The translations under genes and the position numbers were made by a program. The notes below the pieces were generated by a model that was not told the origin of the DNA, made no database searches, and saw only the letters and a program-made list of their open reading frames with translations. From JAAAOZ01 sp964496595 (lineage in GTDB: Bacteria; Chloroflexota; Anaerolineae; B4-G1; SLSP01): a stretch of DNA of 16,519 nt. Below, piece by piece: positions 1-6,587 of the stretch. The DNA lies in the NCBI GenBank assembly GCA_964496595.1, contig CAZCAI010000117.1:1-16519 (forward strand), read 5' to 3'. Numbering within the stretch: position 1 is the stretch's first letter; each line of letters starts with the position of its first letter.

Positions 1-5
1 GAAAA

Positions 6-770
6 CTAGCACATTAACAACCCGCCATCGATCTCGATGGCCTGACCGTTGATGTAACGCGCTTCTTCAGATGCTAAGAACGCGACGAAGGCCGCCGTCT
101 CTTCCACCGTGCCCAGGCGGCGCATCGGGTTCTTCTCTGCCAACTGCTGGAGATAGGTCCCCGGCGCCCAGCCGTTCTCCTCACAGATGCGCGCATCGAC
201 GGCGCGCATCATCTCGGTATCGGCGTGGCCTAAGCAGACGGCGTTGCAGTTGACGTTGTGCGGCCCCAACTCCTGCGCCACCGAGCGCATCAGCCCCAGC
301 TCGCCGCTCTTGGAGGCGGAGTAGGCCGCCGTCGCCGGCCACGAGGTCTTCCCGCCCATTGACGACATAATCACGATGCTGCCGCTCGCCTGTTGCATCA
401 TCGTGGGCGCGACCGCCTGGCAGGAGAGCATCACGCCGGTGAGGTTCACCGCCAGCACCAGACGCCAATCCTTCAGGCTGACCTCCGGCAGCGGCGCGGC
501 GCGATAGACGCCCGCGTTAGCCACCAACACATCGATGCGGCCCCACGCCGCCAGCACGGCTTCGATGGCGCCTTGCACGCTGTCGCGGTCGGTCACGTCG
601 CACTGGACTGCCAGCCCGGCGATGGCTTCGGCGGTGGTCATCGCCGCCGTCTCGTCGATATCCAACACGGCCACGCGCCCACCTTCAGCGGCGAACCGCT
701 CCGCGCACGCCTTGCCAATACCACGCGCGCCGCCGGTGATAATGATGACTTTGTCTTCGAAACGTTGCAT
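6..770 (-). CDS. Short-chain dehydrogenase/reductase (SDR), 254 aa
   Basis: Classical SDR that should catalyse NAD(P)(H)-dependent oxidation or reduction of an alcohol/ketone in the cytoplasm. Visible motifs are the Rossmann glycine motif TGGARGIG (residues 12-19), Asp37 at the end of beta-2 (suggesting NAD rather than NADP), NAG at 85-87, and the catalytic triad Ser137, Tyr150, Lys154 in YSASK. The C-terminal GQAIEIDGG is typical of the family and the length is normal. A longer frame starts at 824, but the ATG at 770 is preceded by AGGAGG at 6-7 bp and gives the usual family N-terminus. It is the last visible gene of the minus-strand cluster, 152 bp after the E1 beta gene. An acetoin/diacetyl or sugar-alcohol dehydrogenase role would fit the neighbouring E1 genes, but the substrate is inference. 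Confidence 0.9.
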   Translation of the reverse strand: MQRFEDKVIIITGGARGIGKACAERFAAEGGRVAVLDIDETAAMTTAEAIAGLAVQCDVTDRDSVQGAIEAVLAAWGRIDVLVANAGVYRAAPLPEVSLKDWRLVLAVNLTGVMLSCQAVAPTMMQQASGSIVIMSSMGGKTSWPATAAYSASKSGELGLMRSVAQELGPHNVNCNAVCLGHADTEMMRAVDARICEENGWAPGTYLQQLAEKNPMRRLGTVEETAAFVAFLASEEARYINGQAIEIDGGLLMC

Positions 771-832
771 GCTGCCTCCTGGTACAACGCGGCACAAATA
801 ATTCCCCAGTTGAATTTGCTCCAAGGGGAACG

Positions 833-895
833 TCAGTTCCCCGTTCCGACGTATAGTCGCGGATCTGACGATCCGCTCTGAGCGGGGCTAACTGA
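833..895. repeat. Imperfect palindrome between E1 beta and SDR genes
   Basis: The outer arms TCAGTTCCCCG (833-843) and CGGGGCTAACTGA (883-895) are inverted copies with a 2-base bulge. Inside lies a perfect 7-bp stem, GCGGATC (859-865) against GATCCGC (870-876), with a TGAC loop. No T-run follows on the minus strand, so this looks more like a REP-type or processing hairpin than a rho-independent terminator. It fills much of the 152-bp gap 771-922. Confidence 0.55.
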
Positions 896-922
896 GGAGG
901 GACTTCCGCCGCGCGGTATTAT

Positions 923-1939
923 CTATGCTTTGCCCCAGAACGATTTCACGGCCCGCACGATGTCGCTTGCGGCGGGCAGGACGTAATTCTCCAGCGCGGG
1001 GTTGTAGGGCAGCGGCACGTTCTTCGCGCCCACGCGGAGGATGGGGCCATCTAAGTACTCGATGGCCTCCTCGGCTAACATCGCCGCGATCTCCGCGCCG
1101 GGCCCGCTGCGCAGATGCGCCTCGTGGGCCACGACGGCGCGACTGGTCTTCGCGACGGAGTCGATGAGCGTCTGCTTATCCAGCGGCACTAACGTGCGCG
1201 GATCGATGACCTCGACGCTGATGTCGTCCGCGGCGAGTTGCTCCGCCGCCGCCAGCGCGTGCTTCACCATGATGCCGACGGCGATAACGGTCACGTCGCG
1301 GCCCTCGCGTGCGACGCGCGCCTCGCCGAAGGGGACGGCGAAGTCCGGGTCGTCGGGCGCCGCGCCCTTATCCGCGTAGAGCATCTTCGGCTCGAAGAAG
1401 AGCACCGGATCGGCGCCGCGAATGGCCGTGCGCAACAACCCCTTCGCATCCGCCGGGGTAGCCGGCGTGACGATTTTGATGCCGGGCACGTTCATAAACC
1501 ACGCTTCGGGGCTTTGGGAGTGTTGCGCCGCCGAGGAGCCGGGCGCGCCCGTCGTCACACGGATGGTTAGGGGCACATCGGCCTTGCCGCCGCTCATAAA
1601 ACGCGCCTTCGCCACCTGATTGACGATCTGGTCGCCCGCACACATCAAAAAGTCGCCGAACATAATCTCGACGATGGGCCGCATCCCCACCATCGCCGCG
1701 CCCAACCCCGCACCCACAATCGCGATCTCGCTGATGGGCGTATCGCGCACGCGCTCCGGGCCGAACTCGTCCAACATGTCGTGGGAGACGCCCCACACAC
1801 CGCCGAAGACGCCCACATCCTCGCCCATCAAAAAGACGTTGGGATCGCGGCGCATCTCTTCGACTATCGCCTCGCGTATCGCCTCGGAAAATGATAGTTC
1901 TTTCATCTCTATGTTCGCGTTCACATTCTTGTCACTCAT
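923..1939 (-). CDS. Thiamine-diphosphate 2-oxoacid/acetoin dehydrogenase E1, beta subunit
   Basis: Beta subunit of an alpha2beta2 E1 component (AcoB/PdhB/BkdB type), about 338 aa, a normal length. The N-terminal domain shows LSFSEAIREAIVEEM and GEDVGVFGG, the Pyr-domain region carrying the glutamate that activates thiamine diphosphate. The C-terminal transketolase-C domain follows from about residue 205 (VTVIAVG, then VEVIDPRTLVPLD). Start choice: the frame opens at 1954, but that ATG sits directly on AGAGGGA, while the ATG at 1939 has AAGGGAGA at workable spacing and gives MSDKN, echoing the MSDKE start of the alpha subunit. It begins 20 bp after the alpha gene, so the two are co-translated partners. 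No lipoyl E2 or E3 gene is present in the window. Pyruvate, branched-chain 2-oxoacid and acetoin specificities cannot be separated here. Confidence 0.93.
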   Translation of the reverse strand: MSDKNVNANIEMKELSFSEAIREAIVEEMRRDPNVFLMGEDVGVFGGVWGVSHDMLDEFGPERVRDTPISEIAIVGAGLGAAMVGMRPIVEIMFGDFLMCAGDQIVNQVAKARFMSGGKADVPLTIRVTTGAPGSSAAQHSQSPEAWFMNVPGIKIVTPATPADAKGLLRTAIRGADPVLFFEPKMLYADKGAAPDDPDFAVPFGEARVAREGRDVTVIAVGIMVKHALAAAEQLAADDISVEVIDPRTLVPLDKQTLIDSVAKTSRAVVAHEAHLRSGPGAEIAAMLAEEAIEYLDGPILRVGAKNVPLPYNPALENYVLPAASDIVRAVKSFWGKA

Positions 1940-1959
1940 ATTCTCCCTTGTCATTCCCT

Positions 1960-2961
1960 CTAAAAGACCAGGCCAGCGTGCGTTTCCGCGTAGACGCCAG
2001 CCAGGGCCTCCTCCGGCTTCGGCTCCGGGGCCGATTCGGCAAAGGCCACCGCCTCATCCAATTCCGCCTGGACATCGGCCACGATCTCGTCCAAGGCCTC
2101 GGCCTCGAAGACGCCCGCATCTAGCAAGCGCTGCCGGAAATTGGGGATGGGATCGCGCTCGCGCCATTCCGCCATCTCCCCCGGCTTGCGATAGATCTGC
2201 GGATCGCCCTCGTAATGGCCTCGGAAGCGATAGGTCTTGGCCTCGATCATCGTCGGCCCTGCGCCCGCGCGGGCGCGCGCCGCCGCCGCCGTGGTCGCCT
2301 CGTAGACGGCCAGCACATCGTTGCCATCGACGATCTCGCCGGGGAAGCCGTAGCTCTCGGCGCGCTTCGCCAGGTCGGCGATGGGCGCTTGCTGATCCTG
2401 CGGCGTCCCTTCCCCGTAGAGATTGTTCTCGCAGAGGAAGATCACGGGCAGCGACCAGAGGCCAGCCAAGTTCAGCGCCTCGTGGAACGCGCCCTCGTTC
2501 GTCGCGCCGTCGCCAAAGAAAGCGAGCGATACCCGCTTCTCGCTGCGCATCTGGAAGGCCAGCGCGGCCCCCACGGCGATGGGAATCCCGCCGCCGACGA
2601 TGCCGTTAGCGCCCAAGATGCCCAGCTCGAAGTCGGCGATGTGCAGCGAGCCGCCGCGTCCGAGGCAATAGCCCGTCGAGCGCGCCGCCAGCTCTGCCAT
2701 CATGTACTTGGGATCGCCGCCCTTGCCCAGCAGGTGGCCGTGTCCGCGATGGGTGCTGGTGATCACGTCCTCCTGCTTGAGCGCCGCTGTCGCGCCCACG
2801 GCCGAGGCCTCCTGTCCGACACAGGAGTGAATAAAGCCGGGGATCAGCCCATTGCGCCGCTCCTCGATGGCGCGCAGTTCAAACTCGCGCACCAGCACCA
2901 TCTTGCGGAACAACTCCGCCAAAAAATCCTTGGAATATGCTGCAAGTTCCTTATCGCTCAT
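1960..2961 (-). CDS. Thiamine-diphosphate 2-oxoacid/acetoin dehydrogenase E1, alpha subunit
   Basis: Alpha subunit (333 aa) that binds thiamine diphosphate and performs oxidative decarboxylation together with the beta subunit. The ThDP/Mg motif begins at GDG (150-152) and ends at NN (179-180). The stretch STHRGHGH (69-76), GRGGSLHIAD (101-110) and LGANGIVGGG (116-125) resembles acetoin dehydrogenase alpha subunits as much as pyruvate dehydrogenase. The start at 2961 has AGGAGA five bases upstream. Length is normal for the bacterial heterotetrameric type. It is followed after 20 bp by the beta gene. Immediately upstream is a tract of heptamer repeats interrupted by a MITE-like element, so transcription from the amidohydrolase gene must cross about 330 bp of repeat DNA. 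The subunit identity is secure; the substrate is not. Confidence 0.94.
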   Translation of the reverse strand: MSDKELAAYSKDFLAELFRKMVLVREFELRAIEERRNGLIPGFIHSCVGQEASAVGATAALKQEDVITSTHRGHGHLLGKGGDPKYMMAELAARSTGYCLGRGGSLHIADFELGILGANGIVGGGIPIAVGAALAFQMRSEKRVSLAFFGDGATNEGAFHEALNLAGLWSLPVIFLCENNLYGEGTPQDQQAPIADLAKRAESYGFPGEIVDGNDVLAVYEATTAAAARARAGAGPTMIEAKTYRFRGHYEGDPQIYRKPGEMAEWRERDPIPNFRQRLLDAGVFEAEALDEIVADVQAELDEAVAFAESAPEPKPEEALAGVYAETHAGLVF

Positions 2962-2980
2962 ATATGTCTCCTGGAAAGGG

Positions 2981-3027
2981 GTTGAAAGTTATAAGTTGCA
3001 AGTTGCAAGTTACAAGTTGTCTAAGTT
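2981..3027. repeat. Heptamer repeat tract (GTTGNAA-like), left part
   Basis: Consecutive 7-bp units read on the plus strand as GTTGAAA, GTTATAA, GTTGCAA, GTTGCAA, GTTACAA, then GTTGTCTAA. The same units recur at 3265-3291, 4056-4141 and 6462-6496. The tract begins only a few bases upstream of the E1 alpha ribosome site. It is cut off at 3027 by the MITE-like element and resumes on its far side. Confidence 0.85.
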
Positions 3028-3264
3028 GGGATGGTTCACTAATTGGTTAACACTTGTTCGTAGTCAGGCATCCGCTACGCGATAGAATGGAGTGCCGTTG
3101 TGAAGCTCGAAAAACGCCACTCCACTAGCGCTCCGAGGCTTACTACGAACTAAAATTTATGCTTTAGGATGATTGGAGTGTTTTTGAAGAATTTTTTGCG
3201 TATTATGGTCTAAATTGTCATAACTAAAGTGTAAACCTATTTTCGCTTGTAGATGAACCATCCC
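3028..3264. mobile_element. MITE-like element, 237 bp, with 11-bp TIRs and 8-bp target duplication
   Basis: The ends are perfect inverted repeats: GGGATGGTTCA at 3028-3038 and TGAACCATCCC at 3254-3264. Directly outside them is an 8-bp direct repeat, TCTAAGTT, at 3020-3027 and 3265-3272, as expected of a target-site duplication. The interior is AT-rich compared with the genes, has no open frame long enough for a transposase, and contains an imperfect palindrome (3056-3150). Removing the element and one TCTAAGTT rejoins a continuous heptamer tract, which gives independent support for insertion. The element should therefore be non-autonomous and moved by a transposase encoded elsewhere. I cannot assign it to an IS family. 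Confidence 0.75.
3056..3150. repeat. Imperfect palindrome nested in the MITE-like element (copy 1)
   Basis: The ends are GTTCGTAGT (3056-3064) and ACTACGAAC (3142-3150). Internally GGAGTGCCGTT pairs with AACGCCACTCC with one mismatch. The right arm (3110-3154) matches 7984-8028 with only two differences over 45 bp, so this palindrome is a dispersed repeat as well as part of the MITE-like element. Confidence 0.75.
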
Positions 3265-3291
3265 TCTAAGTTGAATGTCAAAGGTGTAACG
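3265..3291. repeat. Heptamer repeat tract, right part after the MITE-like insertion
   Basis: After the second TCTAAGTT copy the heptamers continue in phase as GTTGAAT, GTCAAAG and GTGTAAC, ending just before the amidohydrolase stop codon. With 2981-3027 this accounts for nearly all of the 334-bp gap 2962-3295 that is not the mobile element. Confidence 0.65.
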
Positions 3292-3295
3292 GGCA

Positions 3296-4702
3296 TCACG
3301 CCGCTGCCGCCTGCCACAAGCGCTCCGCCGCCGCGTGCGCCCGCGCGCGGATGGCCTCCGCGTCGACGCCTAAAACTTCGCCCCCGCGCACGCGCACCTC
3401 GCCGTTGACGAGCACGCCGCGCACGTGGTCGGCGTTGCGATAGAGCAGCAGTTGGTCATAGAGATTGTGCGCCCGGAGCGGCGTGGGCAACTGCGCATCG
3501 ATGAGTTGCACATCGGCGGCCCAGCCCGGCGCGATGCGCCCGACCTTCTCCAGTCCCAATGCGCGTGCGCCGCCCTCCGTGGCGAGATGCCAGATCTCGT
3601 GGGCGGGCAGCACCTGCGGATCTAAGTGCGTGGCTTTGTGCATCAAGAACGCCCCGCGCAGCACCTCGAAGAAGTCGTCGATGTAGCCGTCAGAGCCAAG
3701 CCCCGCCGTGACACCCGATGCGACTAGCTCCGGGACCGGCGCAAATCCGCCGCCGACCTCGCAGTTGGAGAGCGGCATGTGCGCCATGCGCACGCCGCGC
3801 TCGGCCATCAGCGCGATCTCGTCAGGCTCGATCTGCACGCACTGCGAGGCTAAGAAGTCCGGCCCCAGCACGCCTAGATCATCGTAATGATGGAGCGTGC
3901 GCTTGCCGTGGCGCTCCAGGTTGTACTGCGGCTCGTAGACGCCCTCGGAGACGTGCGCGTGGACGAACGCATCGCGCTCGCGGGCCATCGCGAACGCCTG
4001 GCGGATGAAGTCGTCGGAGCAGGTGAAGGTCGTATGGAAGCACATCGCGCCGGAGATTAAGTTATGAGTTGTAGGTTGAAAGTTGAAGGTTGAAAGTTTA
4101 GAATCCGAATTTGTAACGTTCAACTTGTAACTTTCAACTCGTCTACGACACGCATCGATAAACCGCGCGTTCTCGGCTAGTCCTCTCTGCCCATTTTCCG
4201 CGCTCACCCGCTCCGTCGCCTCGAAGGAGAGGATCGCCCGCAGGCCGAACCGCGCCGTCTCCTCGGCGATGGCCTCGAGGCAGCCGGGCAGCGCGAAGGG
4301 TGCTTCGGCGCAATCGTAGAAGCTGGTCACGCCGCTGCGCAACATCCGCGCGCACTGAAGCGCCGTCGCAGCCTGGAGCATCTCGTGATCTAACGCATTT
4401 TCGACCAGCGGCCACCAGAACTCCTCCAAAAAAGGCCAGAAGCCGGAGGGCGCTTTCTTCAACGGGATGCCGTGGGCCAGCACGCCGTAGAGGTGCGTGT
4501 GCGCGTTGACGAAGCCCGGCGCTAACACCATCCCGGCGGCGTCCCAGACCTCATCGTCGGGGAATTGCGCGCGCAGATTGGCGTTGGGCGCCACCGCCGC
4601 GATCTCCGGGCCGACCACGCGCGCGCCCCATCCGCGCCGGGGCGGCTCCTGGGCGGCGGCGACCAGCCAATCCGGCAGAATTAACAGCCCTTGGTCAGCC
4701 AT
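3296..4702 (-). CDS. Amidohydrolase-superfamily hydrolase/deaminase (SsnA/ATZ/TRZ-like) with an in-frame repeat insertion
   Basis: Metal-dependent TIM-barrel hydrolase of 468 aa, likely a cytoplasmic deaminase or chlorohydrolase-type enzyme acting on an N-heterocycle. Metal-ligand motifs are HTH (68-70) in GFVNAHTHL, HAHVSE with His250, His308 in AHMPLSN, and Asp338 in LGSDG. Residues about 188-217 (VESYKLN to THNLIS) are encoded by a palindromic heptamer repeat at 4056-4141 that interrupts an otherwise ordinary sequence between FIDACRR and GAMCFHTTF. The frame is preserved, so the protein should be made with an extra loop of about 30 residues. It starts one base after the MalG-like permease stop (TAA G ATG), with AAGGG upstream inside the permease gene, so translational coupling is likely. 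Related enzymes include guanine deaminase and triazine hydrolases; the substrate is unknown. Confidence 0.9.
   Translation of the reverse strand: MADQGLLILPDWLVAAAQEPPRRGWGARVVGPEIAAVAPNANLRAQFPDDEVWDAAGMVLAPGFVNAHTHLYGVLAHGIPLKKAPSGFWPFLEEFWWPLVENALDHEMLQAATALQCARMLRSGVTSFYDCAEAPFALPGCLEAIAEETARFGLRAILSFEATERVSAENGQRGLAENARFIDACRRRVESYKLNVTNSDSKLSTFNFQPTTHNLISGAMCFHTTFTCSDDFIRQAFAMARERDAFVHAHVSEGVYEPQYNLERHGKRTLHHYDDLGVLGPDFLASQCVQIEPDEIALMAERGVRMAHMPLSNCEVGGGFAPVPELVASGVTAGLGSDGYIDDFFEVLRGAFLMHKATHLDPQVLPAHEIWHLATEGGARALGLEKVGRIAPGWAADVQLIDAQLPTPLRAHNLYDQLLLYRNADHVRGVLVNGEVRVRGGEVLGVDAEAIRARAHAAAERLWQAAAA
4056..4141. repeat. Palindromic heptamer repeat inserted inside a coding sequence
   Basis: The left half carries plus-strand units (GTTGTAG, GTTGAAA, GTTGAAG, GTTGAAA). 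The right half carries the reverse complement (TTCAACTTGTAACTTTCAAC). They are separated by about 20 bp including GAATCCGAATTTG. The two halves are an imperfect inverted repeat of the same family found in the intergenic tracts at 2981 and 6462. It contains no stop in the amidohydrolase frame. Confidence 0.85.
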
Positions 4703-4703
4703 C

Positions 4704-5564
4704 TTAGCCCTTCACCGCGCCTTCGACCATGCCCTCTAAGAAGTAACGTCGCAGCCCGATGAAGAGCGCAATCGCCGGCACCATGATGATCACACACGCG
4801 GCGGCCAGCAATTCATCCTGGTTGCCCTCCAGCGCGTGTTGGAAATCGTACAGGCCCACCGTCGCCGTCTTCATCTCCGTTTTGGTGAGCATAAAGAGCG
4901 GCGTGATGAAGTTGTTCCAGTTGTAGACGAAGTTGATCAGGAAGGTTGCCAGCAGTCCCGGCGCGGAGATGGGGATCACGACGCGCCACAGCGTCTGGAA
5001 GGGCGAAGCGCCATCGATGGCGGCGGCCTCCTCCAGCGCCACGGGAATGCTCTCGAAGAAGCCCTTCATCGTCCAGATGCCGAGCGGGATGCCATAGCCG
5101 CCCAAAATGACGATCATCACGGTGTAAGTGTTGAGCAACTTCAAATCACTGGCCATCTTGTAGAGGGGGATCAGGTTGGTGATCTGCGGGAGCATCATCA
5201 CCGCCAAGATGAAGAACATCAACATCCGCTTGCCCCAAAATTCAAAGCGGGCGAAGGCGTAGCCCGCCAGCGCGGCCACGATACTGGTTAAAATAGCGCC
5301 GCCCAGCGCGTTGATGATGCTGTTGAGTACGTAGCGGGGAAATCGCCCGTAGTTGAAGAGGCGGTCATAGTTGCCGAAGTACCAGACGCGCGGGATGATC
5401 TCGCGGGTCAGCCCGTAGCCCGGCTCGCGGAAGGAGGTCATCAGCGCGTAGAAGACGGGGAAGATGAAAAGTATCCCGATGACGATCAAGAAGCCATTGA
5501 CGGAAACCTTCTCCCAATCGATGGCGCGTTTTTGGTGTTGTGCTGCTACTTGTTCCTGGCTCAT
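4704..5564 (-). CDS. Carbohydrate ABC transporter permease, MalG/UgpE-like
   Basis: Inner-membrane permease of 286 aa, normal for the CUT1 sugar-importer family. Six membrane segments can be placed at about residues 23-43, 83-103, 114-134, 147-167, 202-222 and 252-274. The cytoplasmic EAA loop that contacts the ATPase is EEAAAIDGA and following (178-200). The C-terminus LRRYFLEGMVEGAVKG is typical of MalG-type subunits. The start at 5564 has AGGAGG four bases upstream. It lies 11 bp after the MalF-like gene and one base before the amidohydrolase start. No ATPase gene is present, so a shared MsiK-like ATPase elsewhere is expected. Confidence 0.95.
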   Translation of the reverse strand: MSQEQVAAQHQKRAIDWEKVSVNGFLIVIGILFIFPVFYALMTSFREPGYGLTREIIPRVWYFGNYDRLFNYGRFPRYVLNSIINALGGAILTSIVAALAGYAFARFEFWGKRMLMFFILAVMMLPQITNLIPLYKMASDLKLLNTYTVMIVILGGYGIPLGIWTMKGFFESIPVALEEAAAIDGASPFQTLWRVVIPISAPGLLATFLINFVYNWNNFITPLFMLTKTEMKTATVGLYDFQHALEGNQDELLAAACVIIMVPAIALFIGLRRYFLEGMVEGAVKG

Positions 5565-5575
5565 CTTTCCTCCTG

Positions 5576-6439
5576 CTACCCGGCCAGCGCGTTATCACGC
5601 TGCAAGAATTTGAGGTACACGGCGCCCAAGATAATGTTGATTACAAACATCACGACCGCTAACGCTGAGCCATATCCAAAGTGGAAGAACTGCAACGCCT
5701 CGCGATACATGTGCAGGCTCAAGACCTCCGTCGCGCGGCCCGGCCCGCCCTGCGTGATGGCTAAGAACATCCCCACCGCGTTGATGCTCTCGATGGAGAG
5801 CAGCACCACGGTGACCAACGTCGTGGGGCGGATGAGGGGCCAGGTGATGCCCCAGAAGGCCTGCCACTTGGTCGAGCCATCGATGGCGGCGGCCTCGTAG
5901 ATCTCCCCGGGGATGGTCTGGAGGCCGGCCAAAATCAACAACATCACATAGGCCGTCGCGCGCCACACGGACGCCGCCACGACGATGCCCATCGCGCCGG
6001 TGGAGGTGCTCATCAAGGTTGTGCCGCCAAAGAGCGGGCCGACCAGATTTTGGAGCACGCCGTAATCGCGGTAGAACATCCAGCGCCAAACGACGCCAGA
6101 GACGATCTCGGAGAGCACCCAGGGGATAAAGACTAAGGTCATGTAAATGCTGCCAAAGCGCAGGCCGCGATTAAAGAGGAGGGCCAACACAAAGGCGAAG
6201 GTCAGGGTTATCCCGACGTAGAAGACGCCAAAGGTAAACGTAAGTCGTAGACTTTCCCAAAAATCGCCACTGTTCAAGATGATGTTAAAATTTCTCAGGC
6301 CGATAAATTCCAACGCGCCGCGTCGCACGCGATGCAGACTCAGGTAGAAGCTGTAGAGCGTCGGATACAATGTAACCATCGTCATCACGATGAACGCTGG
6401 CGCTACCAGTAAATAGGGGTAGATCTTTTTCTGACGCAT
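5576..6439 (-). CDS. Carbohydrate ABC transporter permease, MalF/UgpA-like
   Basis: Inner-membrane permease of 287 aa that pairs with the MalG-like subunit. The first membrane segment (about 8-30) is preceded by MRQKKIYPY. The EAA loop is YEAAAIDGSTKWQAFWGITWP (181-201), and QGGPGRATEVLSLHMYREAL near the C-terminus is a signature of UgpA/MalF-type subunits. The start at 6439 has AGGAG about seven bases upstream. The gene follows the binding protein after 148 bp that holds a stem-loop and repeats, a common arrangement that lets the binding protein be made in excess. A sugar or sugar-like cargo is likely from the family; the exact cargo is unknown. Confidence 0.95.
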   Translation of the reverse strand: MRQKKIYPYLLVAPAFIVMTMVTLYPTLYSFYLSLHRVRRGALEFIGLRNFNIILNSGDFWESLRLTFTFGVFYVGITLTFAFVLALLFNRGLRFGSIYMTLVFIPWVLSEIVSGVVWRWMFYRDYGVLQNLVGPLFGGTTLMSTSTGAMGIVVAASVWRATAYVMLLILAGLQTIPGEIYEAAAIDGSTKWQAFWGITWPLIRPTTLVTVVLLSIESINAVGMFLAITQGGPGRATEVLSLHMYREALQFFHFGYGSALAVVMFVINIILGAVYLKFLQRDNALAG

Positions 6440-6461
6440 ACGTGGCTCCTCTAGACAATAA

Positions 6462-6530
6462 GTTGAAAGTTACAGGTTACGAGTTGAAAGTTGTCTGAAA
6501 GTCAAAAAGTCTGAAAGTCAAAAAGTCTGA
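6462..6530. repeat. Heptamer tract plus a 16-bp tandem repeat upstream of the MalF-like gene
   Basis: Positions 6462-6496 carry heptamers of the GTTGAAA/GTTACAG/GTTACGA type, the same family as at 2981 and 4056. They run into a 16-bp unit, GTCTGAAAGTCAAAAA, at 6493-6508, repeated exactly at 6509-6524 and begun again at 6525-6530. The tract ends about 12 bp from the permease ribosome site. Confidence 0.85.
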
Positions 6531-6545
6531 GGAAGATAATCAAAT

Positions 6546-6579
6546 TTCCCCGCAGAGAGGATGTCCTCCCTGCGGGGAA
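6546..6579 (-). terminator. Strong intercistronic stem-loop after the binding-protein gene
   Basis: TTCCCCGCAGAGAGGA (6546-6561) pairs with TCCTCCCTGCGGGGAA (6564-6579) with one mismatch and a minimal loop. It lies nine bases past the binding-protein stop codon. There is no long U-run on the minus strand, so partial termination or protection of upstream mRNA is more likely than full termination. This is the familiar way that binding-protein mRNA is kept more abundant than permease mRNA. Confidence 0.75.
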
Positions 6580-6587
6580 GTCGAAAT

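Noticed and set aside
771..824. 18-residue N-terminal extension of the SDR
   Set aside because: The extension is atypical for the family and AGGAGG sits just before the internal ATG at 770.
1620..2985. Long plus-strand frames opposite the E1 alpha and beta genes
   Set aside because: Low-complexity Pro/Arg/Ser-rich translations without motifs or ribosome sites; shadows of the real genes.
3150..3264. Outward promoter in the MITE-like element driving the E1 genes
   Set aside because: CATAAT and TTTACA-like hexamers can be found on the minus strand but with about 22-bp spacing, too far from sigma70 rules in AT-rich DNA to claim.
4056..4141. Amidohydrolase is a pseudogene disrupted by the repeat
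   Set aside because: The frame is kept, no stop is introduced, and all metal-ligand motifs on both sides remain, so an expressed protein with an added loop is more likely; loss of activity cannot be excluded.
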